Shown: one piece after another, positions 7,382 through 15,087 of the stretch
Layout: each line of letters begins with the position of its first letter
Numbering within the stretch: the stretch's first letter is position 1
Origin: Candidatus Aquidulcis sp.
Lineage (GTDB): Bacteria; Chloroflexota; Anaerolineae; Anaerolineales; UBA4823
Direction: 5' to 3'
DNA length: 34,991 nucleotides
Assembly (NCBI GenBank): GCA_020723385.1
Contig: DYIZ01000020.1
Span: forward strand, 1-34,991
Translations under genes and position numbers: made by a program
Notes under the pieces: model-generated
Databases searched by the model: none
What the model was told of the DNA's origin: nothing
The model's input: the letters and a program-made list of their open reading frames with translations, nothing else

Positions 7382-7918
7382 ATGAAATTGGGAATACAAC
7401 AACGTCAATGGCTCCTCCTTTTTCTCGTCTTACTGCTGCCGCTGTTGCTGAATGCGGTGGCAATCTGGTGGAAAATTGGAACAGTTGGAACACTGCAATT
7501 GCTTCGTGGCACATATCAACCTTCCAATCCCAATCTGCCTGTTGCATCCCTGCCCGCTATTCTCTCAGAGTTACTGCTCAATGTCGCCCTGTTGGGGTTA
7601 CTATCTTGGCTGGCCATCTTTGTGTCGAACATGGCATTTTTTCAGAAGCAAGGGTTGATCGTCAAGGGTCTTGAAACTCTGCTGATGGTTTTGTTGATCG
7701 CCAAAGTCTTTGAAGTAGCTTCCGGTCTTTTCATGCCGTTTGCATGGTTGCCCGAATTCTATGACCAAATTGGGATTCCCGTATCTCCTTTCGTGGCAGC
7801 TTGGAGTCGCTGGTTCATTTTTCCTGCGACAGCTATAATCTTATTCGTTGTTCTAACTCTGTCGAGGAAAAAGAGTCTGGAAGGCAAAGGGATCAGAAAA
7901 ACCGCGAATGCCGTATGA
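7382..7918 (+). CDS. Small polytopic membrane protein, unknown function
   Basis: This 178-residue protein has about four hydrophobic segments, near residues 10-30, 60-82, 95-118 and 138-160. The tail is short and basic. The ATG at 7382 was preferred over an in-frame TTG at 7352 because the residues between are hydrophilic and neither has a strong Shine-Dalgarno. Base composition is more AT-rich than the neighbours, as is common for membrane proteins or recently acquired genes. No family motif was recognised. It lies 115 nt after the histidine kinase; the gap shows no convincing promoter or terminator. Confidence 0.7.
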   Translation: MKLGIQQRQWLLLFLVLLLPLLLNAVAIWWKIGTVGTLQLLRGTYQPSNPNLPVASLPAILSELLLNVALLGLLSWLAIFVSNMAFFQKQGLIVKGLETLLMVLLIAKVFEVASGLFMPFAWLPEFYDQIGIPVSPFVAAWSRWFIFPATAIILFVVLTLSRKKSLEGKGIRKTANAV

Positions 7919-7932
7919 GTAAAACCTGCCTA

Positions 7933-8008
7933 ATTATGGTCGGCGGGGCGGTTCCCCCCCCCGCCGCCACTCCCGAGCCGGACGTGAAACTTTCGCTTCA
8001 TCCGGCTC
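7933..8008 (-). other. Group II intron 3' remnant (domains V and VI)
   Basis: On the minus strand, 8008-7975 folds as a canonical 34-nt domain V. An 8-bp lower stem begins GAGCCGGA and pairs with TCCGGCTC, and carries the AGC catalytic triad. Then come a 6-bp upper stem, a GAAA tetraloop and a 2-nt CG bulge, all in the standard positions. Downstream, a GC-rich hairpin (about 7969-7941) fits domain VI. An unpaired A at 7940 is a candidate branch point, seven bases before an AT end at about 7933. No reverse transcriptase or maturase frame and no domains I-IV can be found upstream; that space holds family B repeats instead. I read it as a dead, 5'-truncated intron. Confidence 0.7.
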
Positions 8009-8020
8009 TTCAAATAATAA

Positions 8021-8116
8021 AGACCTGACAGGTTTCCAAATGCTCTTTGCAGGCCAATGTCAAGGCCAGTGAAAACGATTTTTCCAGTAAAGCGCCCGAT
8101 GAAACCTGTCAGGTCT
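8021..8116. repeat. Family B inverted repeat pair flanking 66 bp
   Basis: AGACCTGACAGGTTT (8021-8035) and its exact complement AAACCTGTCAGGTCT (8102-8116) bound a 96-bp segment with no coding evidence. The arms match the CAGACCT-n-AGGTTT family seen at 1537, 4624 and 13302. The element sits directly upstream of the intron domain V, where the rest of the intron should be. Confidence 0.7.
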
Positions 8117-8203
8117 GGCGCTTCGACTGAGATGGAATGCACCCAAGTGATATGAGTCTCGTCTGCCCTGCCGCCGCTGTTGAGCCAAACCGTTGTCTGG
8201 ATT

Positions 8204-8219
8204 GCAGGCTTCAGCCTGC
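8204..8219. repeat. GCAGGCT-TC-AGCCTGC palindrome
   Basis: A small hairpin with 7-bp arms lies in the 600-bp non-coding gap between 7919 and 8523. It is a typical short extragenic palindrome with no visible role. Confidence 0.55.
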
Positions 8220-8235
8220 CAGCATTTGCGAACTG

Positions 8236-8464
8236 AGGAATGAGAATTAAATAAGTGTCCACTTCTTTTATGGCCGCCAACGGCATCGGATGAAGGCAAA
8301 GCTGCGCTTTGCACGACGCCTAAAGCTCCAGAAAACCCGCTAAAGCGGGTTGTGAACGGCATTTCGAACCCGCTTTAGCGGGTTTTAGGCAGTCTCAGCC
8401 GCCGATTTCAATCGGCGGCGTTGGCGGCTGAACGAGACCGGACAGTTATTTAATTCCTGTTCCT
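8236..8464. mobile_element. MITE-like element of about 229 bp with 25-bp imperfect terminal repeats
   Basis: The left end (8236-8260, AGGAA then GAATTAAATAAGTGTCC) and right end (8440-8464, GGACAGTTATTTAATTC then CTGTTCCT) are inverted copies with four mismatches in 25. Inside are two copies of AACCCGCT-AAGCGGGTT-type palindromes (8334-8386) and the hairpin GCCGCCGAT-TTC-ATCGGCGGC (about 8399-8419). There is no transposase frame, so it would be non-autonomous. It ends about 60 bp before the cNMP-binding protein gene and may influence its transcription. Confidence 0.6.
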
Positions 8465-8523
8465 AAAGTCCGCACTCCGGTTGTTCAAATAGGTAATCAA
8501 AGTGGGTTCAAGGACATACAACC

Positions 8524-9291
8524 ATGCAAACCCCTGATCCAAAAAACATCAGCCGTTTGAGGCATGTGCCTCTATTTCAGCACCTGCCCGATGAAGCCCT
8601 GGCCGAGCTGGCCGAAAATGTGACCCCGGTGCATTGGGAAAAGGACACCGTCGTCTATCGCAAAGGCGACCCCGGCGATTCGTTGTTCATCATCCTCGGT
8701 GGGTGGGTCAAGATCGTCACCGAAGACGCGCGCGGCGAGGAGCTGGTGCTCAATCACTGCGGGCCGGGGCAGGCCATCGGCGACGTGGCGCTCATTGACG
8801 GCGAGCCGCGCTCGGCCAGCGTGGTCGCCCTGCTGCCGGTCAACGCCCTCGAGCTGACCCGCGACGCCTTTATTGACGCGCTCACCCGCCAGCCGCAGTT
8901 GGGCTTTCACATCATGCGCGGCCTGTCGGCGCGCATCCGCTTGTCCACCACCTATATCGAGAAAGCCATCGAGTGGAGTCACGCCGTCGGCCAGGGCGAC
9001 TACAGCTTTATGGAGCAGCTCGACGCCGAGCACAAAACCGTCGTCACCATGAGCCGTTCCGACGAAGCCCGCGTGGGCGAATTTCTCTCGGCGTTCTTCC
9101 GCATGGTGGAGGGGGTCAAAGCCCGTGAAGACGAGTTGCGCGCCCAGCTTCGCCAGCTCACTATCCAGATTGACGAAGACCGGCGCAAGCGGGATGTCGA
9201 GGAGATCAAGAAGAGCGATTTCTTCCAGGGATTGAAATCGGCCACCCAGCGCTTGCGCAAGCAGCGCGAAGACAACGAACAGGAGCCGTAA
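8524..9291 (+). CDS. Cyclic-nucleotide-binding protein with C-terminal coiled coil
   Basis: This is a 255-residue protein. Residues about 15-130 form a cNMP-binding beta-roll with the cassette GQAIGDVALIDGEPRSASVV, in which the Arg-Ser pair that contacts the cyclic phosphate is retained. Unlike Crp/Fnr it has no helix-turn-helix. From about residue 185 it is highly charged and predicted to form a coiled coil (AREDELRAQLRQLT onward). It therefore probably acts by protein contact rather than DNA binding. It lies 3 nt upstream of the cyclase gene, and its last codons contain that gene's Shine-Dalgarno, so the two are co-expressed. It may sense or feed back on the cyclase product; this is inferred. 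Confidence 0.88.
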   Translation: MQTPDPKNISRLRHVPLFQHLPDEALAELAENVTPVHWEKDTVVYRKGDPGDSLFIILGGWVKIVTEDARGEELVLNHCGPGQAIGDVALIDGEPRSASVVALLPVNALELTRDAFIDALTRQPQLGFHIMRGLSARIRLSTTYIEKAIEWSHAVGQGDYSFMEQLDAEHKTVVTMSRSDEARVGEFLSAFFRMVEGVKAREDELRAQLRQLTIQIDEDRRKRDVEEIKKSDFFQGLKSATQRLRKQREDNEQEP

Positions 9292-9294
9292 CTT

Positions 9295-12200
9295 ATGTCC
9301 ACGCTTGCCACCCTCGCCAGTTACCTGCCGCCCCCGCTGGCGGCGCGCATCCTCCGGGATCCCCAGCGCCCCTACCTCGGCGGCAGCCGCACGTACCCGG
9401 CCGCGGTGCTCTTCGCCGACCTGGCAAAATTCACCCCGCTCACCGAGACGTTCTGCCGAGCCGGCCCCTCCGGTGTGGAAGGCCTCACCCAACTGCTCAA
9501 CACTTATTTCACCGCCCTCATCGAAGAGACCGACCGCTGGGGCGGCGTGGTAGGAAAATTCGCCGGCGACGCCATGACGGTTTTCTTCACCGGCGAGGGT
9601 GCGCCCCTGCGGGCGGCGGCCTGCGCGCAGGCGGTGCTGCAAAAAAGCCAGGCCTTCGACCGCGTGCCGACCCCGGCGGGCGAGGCCGCGCTGCAAATGA
9701 AACTGGGGCTGGCTTTTGGCGACGTGCTGGAAGTGATCGTCGGCGATGACTGGCGCGCCGAGTTCATCTTTGCCGGGACTCCGCTGGATGCCGCCGCGCA
9801 GGCCGAGCATCACGCCTCGCCCTCCCAGATCGTGTTGGACGCTTCGATCCAGGCTGCGCTGCCCTCTGGGAGCGTGACCCTGTCGCCGATTGGCGAGGGG
9901 TTCGCCATTCTCGATGATGTCGCTGTCCCGGCGGCGCCTATCCCGCTCCCCCCGCTCGAGATCGGAGATGCCCAGGGGGCCGAGGATGCCCTGCGCCCCT
10001 TCCTCCCCCGCCAGGCTTATGAGCGGGTGCGGCTGGGCCTGTCGGCCTTCGTCAACGAGCACCGCCAGGTGACAACGCTCTTCGTCAGCTTCGAGGGGAT
10101 TGATTACACCGCTCCCCAGGCGGCCCGCCAGCTCGGCGATTATTTGCAACCCTTCTTCATAATTGTCGCCCGGTTCGAGGGGGCCATTCGCCAGATCGAG
10201 ATGGGCGACAAGGGCAGCAAGGTGATCGTCGTCTTCGGCGCGCCGGCGGCGCACGAGAACGACCCCGAGCGCGCCCTGCTGTGCGCACTGGCCTTGCAGG
10301 CGCTGGCAAACAACCGGGAGGAGATCAGCGCCCAGAAGATCGGCGTGACCACCGGGTTGGTGTTCGCCGGTAACCTGGGCGCGCCGCACCGCCAGGAATA
10401 CGCTGCCATCGGGGATGTGGTCAACCTGTCGGCGCGGCTGATGCAGGCGGCGGCTGCGGGGCAAATCCTGGCCGATTCTGCCACGCGTCACGCCGCGCCC
10501 CCGACGTTCACCTGGCAGGCGCTCCCGCCGATGACGCTCAAAGGCAAGAGCCAGCCGGTGGAGGTGTTCGCGCTGGCCCGGCAGATGCACCGCAAGGCCC
10601 ATCTGCTGCCCGAAACGCGCTACGCGCTGCCGATGGTTGGCCGTCAATCGGAAATGGCGCAAATTACCGCCCGCCTCGAGCGGGTGATCGCCAGCGGTCA
10701 GGGCAGCGCGGCGGGCATCAGCGCCGAAGCCGGGATGGGCAAGACCCGCCTGGCCGCCGAAGTCATTCAGAAGGCGTTGGCGCTCGGTTTCCAGGGTTTC
10801 GCCGGCAACGGGATGAGCCACGGCGTCACTACACCCTACCTGGCCTGGCGGCCCGTGGTGCGGGGATTGCTGGATCTCGACGAGGAATCCCCGCTCGCCG
10901 GGCAGACCGATGCCGTGAGGGCTTTGCTGGCCTCGATTGACCCGTTTTTAGCGGAGCGCCTGCCGTTGATCGGCGATGTGCTCGGGGTGGAGCTGCCCGA
11001 TACGGTCACCACTGCCGCCTTCGACGCCGATTTGCGGCGGCAAAGCCTGTTCGGTCTCATTGGGGACGTGATTCGCTTCCGGGCATCCCAGAATCCCTTG
11101 CTCCTGGTGATCGAGGACGCTCACTGGCTGGATGAGCTTTCACGGGAGTTGGCCCGCTCGGCGGCGGCTGTCATCGCCAACCGGCCGGTCTTCTTCCTCA
11201 CCGTTTACCGCCCGCCCGAGGATTCAGGCCGCGCTGCGGGGTCTGAAGGTCTATGGGCTTCTCCGCCACCCTATTTCGACGAGTTCCGCCTGCCGCCTTT
11301 CTCGCTGGCGGAGACCCGCGAGCTCATCGGGTTGAAACTGGGGGACCTGCGTCTGCAGCAGCCGTTGCTCGAAAAGATCGAGCAGTTGTCGCAGGGTAAT
11401 CCTTTTTTCCTCGATGAGCTGGTCAACCTGGTTCAATCACGCGCCGCCAGCGGCCAGGCGGTGGATGACCTTTCCATGCCCGATTCGATCCAAACCCTCA
11501 TCGTCAGTCGTCTCGACCAACTGGCCGAAAGCGAGAAGATGACGCTGCGCGTGGCGAGCGTGATCGGGTCGTTGTTCCGCAACCGCTGGCTGCTGGCGAT
11601 CTACCCTGGCGAAATCCAGGAGCAGTTGCTGCTGCGTGACCTGGAACACATCAGCTCGGCAGGCATGATTGTGGTGGACCGGCCAGCCCCCGAGCTGGAA
11701 TACCTGTTTCGCCACGCGGTGATGCAGGAGGTGATTTACGGGACGCTGTCGTTCGCCAACCGGCGCATGCTCCATGAGCGGGTAGCTGATTACCTGGAGC
11801 GGGCTTACGGCGATGATATCGGTCCGTGGTACGGCATTTTGGCGTATCATTTTGCGCGCGCCGGGCAGGCGGCGAAAGAATGCCTTTACGTGCGGCTGGC
11901 GGCGCGGCAGTCGGCGCGGCAGTCGGCGTTCCGGCAGGCGTTCGATTTCTACGGGATGGCGATTGCGCTGATGACGGCGCACGCGTTGGGCAGCCCGGAG
12001 GAATTATTCGACCTGCGGGTGGCTTACTTCGATGTGGGGGAGGTTCTGGGGGAGCTTGATCTGCTCCGGGAGGATGCGGCAGCCCTGGGGGCGCTGTCTC
12101 CTCAGGTGGACGCGCCCCGCCAGGTTCAGGCGCTCATCATGCAGGGCATCGCCGGTATGCATGTAGGCCTGATGGACGAGGGCCGCAATCTCATGGAGCA

Positions 12201-13317
12201 AGCTATCGCTCAGGCGGAAGCGGCCGGCGACCGGGATGGGCTGGCGCGGGCTTTGTTCGAATTGGCGGGTTATTATTTCGACCGCGCCGAATACGATCTG
12301 GTCAAGCGCACGCTGCGCCGGATGACCGAGATGGCTGGCGACAATGCGCCTGTTTTGCAGTCGAAGGCGCAGCGCATCTTGGGATGGGTCTATTATGACG
12401 AAGCCAATTATGACCTGGCTGAACAGTCCTGGCTGGCCGCTCTGGAGGACAGCCGAAGGCGCAGTAATAAACCGGGCGAGGCCACCACGCTTTCGAACCT
12501 GGGGGCGTTGTTTGGCACCCGTGACGAAGTCGAGAAAGGCATCGGCTACCTCGAACGCGGGCTGGCGCTCTCGATCCAGTTGGGCTACAAAGTGGGGGAA
12601 ATGTCGGCCTGGCGGATGCTTGCTGATTTTTTGATGACGATTGGCGCGTACGAGCGCGCTTGGGAGTGTACGGAACGATGCATCGAGCTGTCGCACCAGC
12701 TTTCGGAGAATTTGTATGGGCTGGCGTATGCCTGGTCGCGGCAGGCGGTGATCCTGCTCGAAACCGGCGCAGACATTGCCCAGGCCGAGGCGGCGGCGCG
12801 GCGGGCATTGGAGCGTGTGGAGCCGTCACCGGGGCAGGAGTTGAAGGGCTGGGTGTGGTTTGCGTTTGCGGAGGTAATGGCAGCCAAGGACGATAAGGCG
12901 GCTGCCCGGCAGGCTTATGAAGAATCGCTGCGCGTGCGCCGTGAGATGGGCCAGATTGATATGATGATCCCCACGCTGGCCGGCCTGGCCGAAATATGCC
13001 TGCGCCAGGGAGACCTGGATGCGGCGCGGCAGCGCACCGATGAGATGCTGGTTTTGGCGTTCCCGCCGGATGGAGGCAAGCGCGATAACCTGCGGGCCTG
13101 TTTTGCGGCTTATCTCGTGTTGCTGGCAGCCGGGGAGATGGAACGCGCCAGGGATTATTTGCACCAGGCTTACGAGATGGTCCGGCAGAACCAGGCGCGG
13201 CTGCAAAACGAGGCTTACCGGCAGAGTTTCGTCGAGCGGGTCAGCCTGAACCGGCAGATCATCGCCGCGTATCGGGATGAGTTTGGGTTTGCCCCCGAAG
13301 CCCCCAGGGATTTGTGA
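9295..13317 (+). CDS. Soluble-adenylyl-cyclase-like protein: two class III cyclase domains, AAA-type ATPase, TPR region
   Basis: This is a 1340-residue protein. Domain 1 (about 35-200) carries both metal aspartates: D42 in LFADLAKF and D92 in GKFAGDAMTVFF. Its transition-state Asn/Arg positions are not conserved (GTPLDAAAQAE). Domain 2 (about 265-425) has lost the first metal aspartate (LFVSFEG) but keeps GDKGSKVIVVFG (D305, K306) and GDVVNLSARL (N377, R381). The two halves thus complement each other, as in mammalian C1/C2 and soluble cyclase. A P-loop NTPase follows (AEAGMGKTRL, K483; Walker B LLLVIEDAHWLDE), then TPR-like helical repeats from about 830 to 1300. The predicted reaction is ATP to cAMP. 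AGGAG stands nine bases before ATG 9295. The C-terminal residues and the stop fall in a palindrome (13302-13328). Confidence 0.9.
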   Translation: MSTLATLASYLPPPLAARILRDPQRPYLGGSRTYPAAVLFADLAKFTPLTETFCRAGPSGVEGLTQLLNTYFTALIEETDRWGGVVGKFAGDAMTVFFTGEGAPLRAAACAQAVLQKSQAFDRVPTPAGEAALQMKLGLAFGDVLEVIVGDDWRAEFIFAGTPLDAAAQAEHHASPSQIVLDASIQAALPSGSVTLSPIGEGFAILDDVAVPAAPIPLPPLEIGDAQGAEDALRPFLPRQAYERVRLGLSAFVNEHRQVTTLFVSFEGIDYTAPQAARQLGDYLQPFFIIVARFEGAIRQIEMGDKGSKVIVVFGAPAAHENDPERALLCALALQALANNREEISAQKIGVTTGLVFAGNLGAPHRQEYAAIGDVVNLSARLMQAAAAGQILADSATRHAAPPTFTWQALPPMTLKGKSQPVEVFALARQMHRKAHLLPETRYALPMVGRQSEMAQITARLERVIASGQGSAAGISAEAGMGKTRLAAEVIQKALALGFQGFAGNGMSHGVTTPYLAWRPVVRGLLDLDEESPLAGQTDAVRALLASIDPFLAERLPLIGDVLGVELPDTVTTAAFDADLRRQSLFGLIGDVIRFRASQNPLLLVIEDAHWLDELSRELARSAAAVIANRPVFFLTVYRPPEDSGRAAGSEGLWASPPPYFDEFRLPPFSLAETRELIGLKLGDLRLQQPLLEKIEQLSQGNPFFLDELVNLVQSRAASGQAVDDLSMPDSIQTLIVSRLDQLAESEKMTLRVASVIGSLFRNRWLLAIYPGEIQEQLLLRDLEHISSAGMIVVDRPAPELEYLFRHAVMQEVIYGTLSFANRRMLHERVADYLERAYGDDIGPWYGILAYHFARAGQAAKECLYVRLAARQSARQSAFRQAFDFYGMAIALMTAHALGSPEELFDLRVAYFDVGEVLGELDLLREDAAALGALSPQVDAPRQVQALIMQGIAGMHVGLMDEGRNLMEQAIAQAEAAGDRDGLARALFELAGYYFDRAEYDLVKRTLRRMTEMAGDNAPVLQSKAQRILGWVYYDEANYDLAEQSWLAALEDSRRRSNKPGEATTLSNLGALFGTRDEVEKGIGYLERGLALSIQLGYKVGEMSAWRMLADFLMTIGAYERAWECTERCIELSHQLSENLYGLAYAWSRQAVILLETGADIAQAEAAARRALERVEPSPGQELKGWVWFAFAEVMAAKDDKAAARQAYEESLRVRREMGQIDMMIPTLAGLAEICLRQGDLDAARQRTDEMLVLAFPPDGGKRDNLRACFAAYLVLLAAGEMERARDYLHQAYEMVRQNQARLQNEAYRQSFVERVSLNRQIIAAYRDEFGFAPEAPRDL

Positions 13318-13328
13318 AACCCCTGGGG
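13302..13328. repeat. Palindrome over the cyclase stop codon (family B-like)
   Basis: CCCCAGGGATTT (13302-13313) and AAACCCCTGGGG (13317-13328) pair in 11 of 12 positions around a GTG loop. The stop TGA is 13315-13317. Its minus-strand form CAGACCCCAGGGGTTT has the same layout as family B, CAGACC-core-GGTTT. It may also act as a transcription-slowing hairpin. Confidence 0.65.
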
Positions 13329-13380
13329 TCTGCCGGATGCGGTGTTATACTTGCAATCATCCCAACTGCGAGGCGATCCG

Positions 13381-14019
13381 ATGAGCCATCCTCCTATCAA
13401 TCACAGCGACATCCCCATTCGATTGTTCAAATCCGATTTTCTGGAGTTCTTCACCCACATCAGCCCGGTGGTCGTGACGATCATCTGGCTGCCGGTGGCG
13501 GGCGTCTTCCTGGCGCGGGCCATCCTGGCGCACACGGATACCGCTTTCCCGGTTTACATCCCGGCGGGATTTGTGATCGGCATGTTCCTGTGGACGCTGT
13601 CGGAATACAGCCTGCACCGCTGGTTGTTCCATTTCCGACCGCGCAACGCCTGGCAGGAGCGGGTGACTTTTCTCTTCCACGGCATCCACCACGCCCAACC
13701 GCAGTTGAAGACGCGGCTGGTGATGCCCCCGGCGGTCAGCATCCCGCTGGCGGTGATTTTCTACGGGTTGTGCTGGCTGATCGCCGGGAAGCTGTTCGGC
13801 CTGCCCCATTGGGTTGACCCGCTGGCTGCCGGATTGACGTTGGGTTATTTGATCTACGATCTGACGCATTACGCCACACACCATTTCCCGATGAAGTGGG
13901 GGTATCTCAAATTCCTGCGGCGCTATCACATGCTGCATCACTTCAAGACCCCCGATGCGCGTTATGGGGTCACCTCGCCGCTGTGGGATTGGGTTTTCAG
14001 GACAATGACCGAGGGTTGA
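13381..14019 (+). CDS. Fatty acid hydroxylase / sterol desaturase superfamily protein
   Basis: This is a 212-residue integral membrane di-iron enzyme of the fatty-acid 2-hydroxylase type. All histidine clusters are present: HRWLFH (HX4H), HGIHH (HX2HH), HYATHH and HMLHH. They lie between about four membrane segments. The family uses O2 to hydroxylate or desaturate lipids at the membrane; the length and cluster order fit 2-hydroxylation of acyl chains, but the substrate cannot be told from sequence. The start ATG 13381 has GAGG upstream; an in-frame ATG at 13342 precedes it without support. It requires oxygen, so the organism probably meets oxygen at times. Confidence 0.88.
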   Translation: MSHPPINHSDIPIRLFKSDFLEFFTHISPVVVTIIWLPVAGVFLARAILAHTDTAFPVYIPAGFVIGMFLWTLSEYSLHRWLFHFRPRNAWQERVTFLFHGIHHAQPQLKTRLVMPPAVSIPLAVIFYGLCWLIAGKLFGLPHWVDPLAAGLTLGYLIYDLTHYATHHFPMKWGYLKFLRRYHMLHHFKTPDARYGVTSPLWDWVFRTMTEG

Positions 14020-14038
14020 TTCTGGGATAGGTATGGAC

Positions 14039-14077
14039 AAAAAAAGACACGGGCAGCGCGGTTAGCGCTGCCCGTGT
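14039..14077 (-). terminator. Intrinsic terminator of the XRE-cytochrome-NifX unit
   Basis: Perfect 13-bp arms ACACGGGCAGCGC (14047-14059) and GCGCTGCCCGTGT (14065-14077) enclose a 5-nt loop. On the minus strand the stem is followed by seven T residues (14045-14039). It sits 28 nt past the minus-strand stop at 14105, and the stem can also serve the convergent plus-strand hydroxylase gene. Confidence 0.85.
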
Positions 14078-14104
14078 GTTAGTCTATTCTCTGTTTGCGA
14101 TGTA

Positions 14105-14500
14105 TTAATGCAGCCGTTCTGGGTGATCTACGATCTGCCCTGAAAGATAAGCCTGGATTGCCTCGTCAATTGAAGCGATGCCGGTGACGATGGGGCGGAT
14201 GCCGAGCGATTTCATGCTCGCATAAGCGCCCATCCCCATGCCTCGGCAGAGCAGAGCTTCACAATCGGCGATTGTTTGCGCCATACGAGAGTGGCGGTCC
14301 TGGGAGGCAGGATCGAAGCCATGGGGTTGCCCGTGCCCCTCGGTGTGAGGCTGGTCGGCGAAGTGGTTGTGACCCAGCTTGTCGCGCCTCTCTCGCTTTA
14401 CGATTTTCCCGTCTTCCACAGTAGCGACGAGATAATAGGGGGCGCGGCCAAAGTGTTGGCTGATGGTTTTTTCATCATCCGTGATTACGGCAATCTTCAT
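14105..14500 (-). CDS. NifX/NifB-type dinitrogenase iron-molybdenum cofactor family protein
   Basis: This small soluble protein has 131 residues, with the family start MKIAVITDD and the conserved CEALLCRGMGMGAYASM segment followed by GIRPIVTG. In NifX, NafY and NifB C-termini this fold binds iron-sulfur or FeMo-cofactor precursors; stand-alone copies are widespread in non-fixers and have unknown roles. A histidine-rich loop at about residues 43-70 suggests metal binding. The start is ATG 14500, which overlaps the stop of the upstream triheme cytochrome (ATGA), rather than a more distal TTG. No nif genes are seen in the window, so a nitrogenase role is unlikely; metal or redox sensing with the neighbouring cytochrome is a guess. 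Confidence 0.85.
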   Translation of the reverse strand: MKIAVITDDEKTISQHFGRAPYYLVATVEDGKIVKRERRDKLGHNHFADQPHTEGHGQPHGFDPASQDRHSRMAQTIADCEALLCRGMGMGAYASMKSLGIRPIVTGIASIDEAIQAYLSGQIVDHPERLH

Positions 14501-15063
14501 CGAACATTCTCTTTGCGTCGGGATAAGCAATCCGCTTTGTAGCAGCGAATGCCAAAGATAACCAATCCAATGCCCGCCAATCCCAAAAGGGACAAGCCAG
14601 CTATCCGCAGGGGTTGAATTCTTTCAGGTGGAAAGAGGTCTGATTGGGAATTGGGTTCAGCAGCCGGCGGGACATAGGTGGGCAATGTCAAAGGGGTAGG
14701 ATTGATACCGCCCATAGCAGCGAATTTTTCGATACGGGAAGGATAATCTGCGGGATGGCAGCTCTGGCAAATTTCATCGCCGCCCTCCAACGGGTTGGCA
14801 ATGAGTCCCTGGTGAGCGCCGGTTTGGTCGGGAGCGCTCTCTGTTCCCGCGTGACAGTCGGTGCACTGCGCTTGCGTGCCACACATACAGCACCATTTCC
14901 CCGTATCGTAATTCAAGTACAGATTTTCATGGCAGGCGCGGCAGGAATCATCGGCGGCGAGGGCTTTAACTTGGGCGTTAGCCGGAAGAGTAGCCAAGCT
15001 CAATATCAGTAACCCGCCCAAAGTCGAAAGCGATATCAAGATGAAAAATTGTGATCGGTTCAT
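14497..15063 (-). CDS. Triheme c-type cytochrome, membrane anchored
   Basis: This is a 188-residue protein with an N-terminal signal peptide (residues about 1-30, ending ANAQ). It has three CxxCH haem motifs (CRACH, CTDCH, CQSCH) and a C-terminal membrane segment near residues 153-172 followed by a basic tail. An additional Cys pair (CCMCG) lies between haem motifs 1 and 2 and could bind a metal or form disulfides. AGGAGG sits five bases before the ATG. The gene lies 24 nt after the XRE-cupin regulator and overlaps the NifX-like gene by 4 nt, so all three are one unit. It probably carries electrons on the outer face of the membrane; its partner is unknown. Confidence 0.85.
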   Translation of the reverse strand: MNRSQFFILISLSTLGGLLILSLATLPANAQVKALAADDSCRACHENLYLNYDTGKWCCMCGTQAQCTDCHAGTESAPDQTGAHQGLIANPLEGGDEICQSCHPADYPSRIEKFAAMGGINPTPLTLPTYVPPAAEPNSQSDLFPPERIQPLRIAGLSLLGLAGIGLVIFGIRCYKADCLSRRKENVR

Positions 15064-15087
15064 TTTGTCCTCCTGATTTGCGATACC

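Noticed and set aside
7930-8286. Minus-strand open frame of 118 codons in the large gap
   Set aside because: It runs through family B repeats and the intron domain V and has no domain or ribosome site, so it is not a maturase remnant.
8572-10821. Long minus-strand open frame of 749 codons
   Set aside because: It is antisense to the cNMP-binding protein and cyclase, both with clear domains. It is Arg/His/Gly-rich with no motif, as expected from GC-rich antisense frames.
14105-14500. Nitrogenase cofactor gene indicating nitrogen fixation
   Set aside because: Stand-alone NifX-fold proteins are common in non-fixers and no nif structural or assembly genes occur here.
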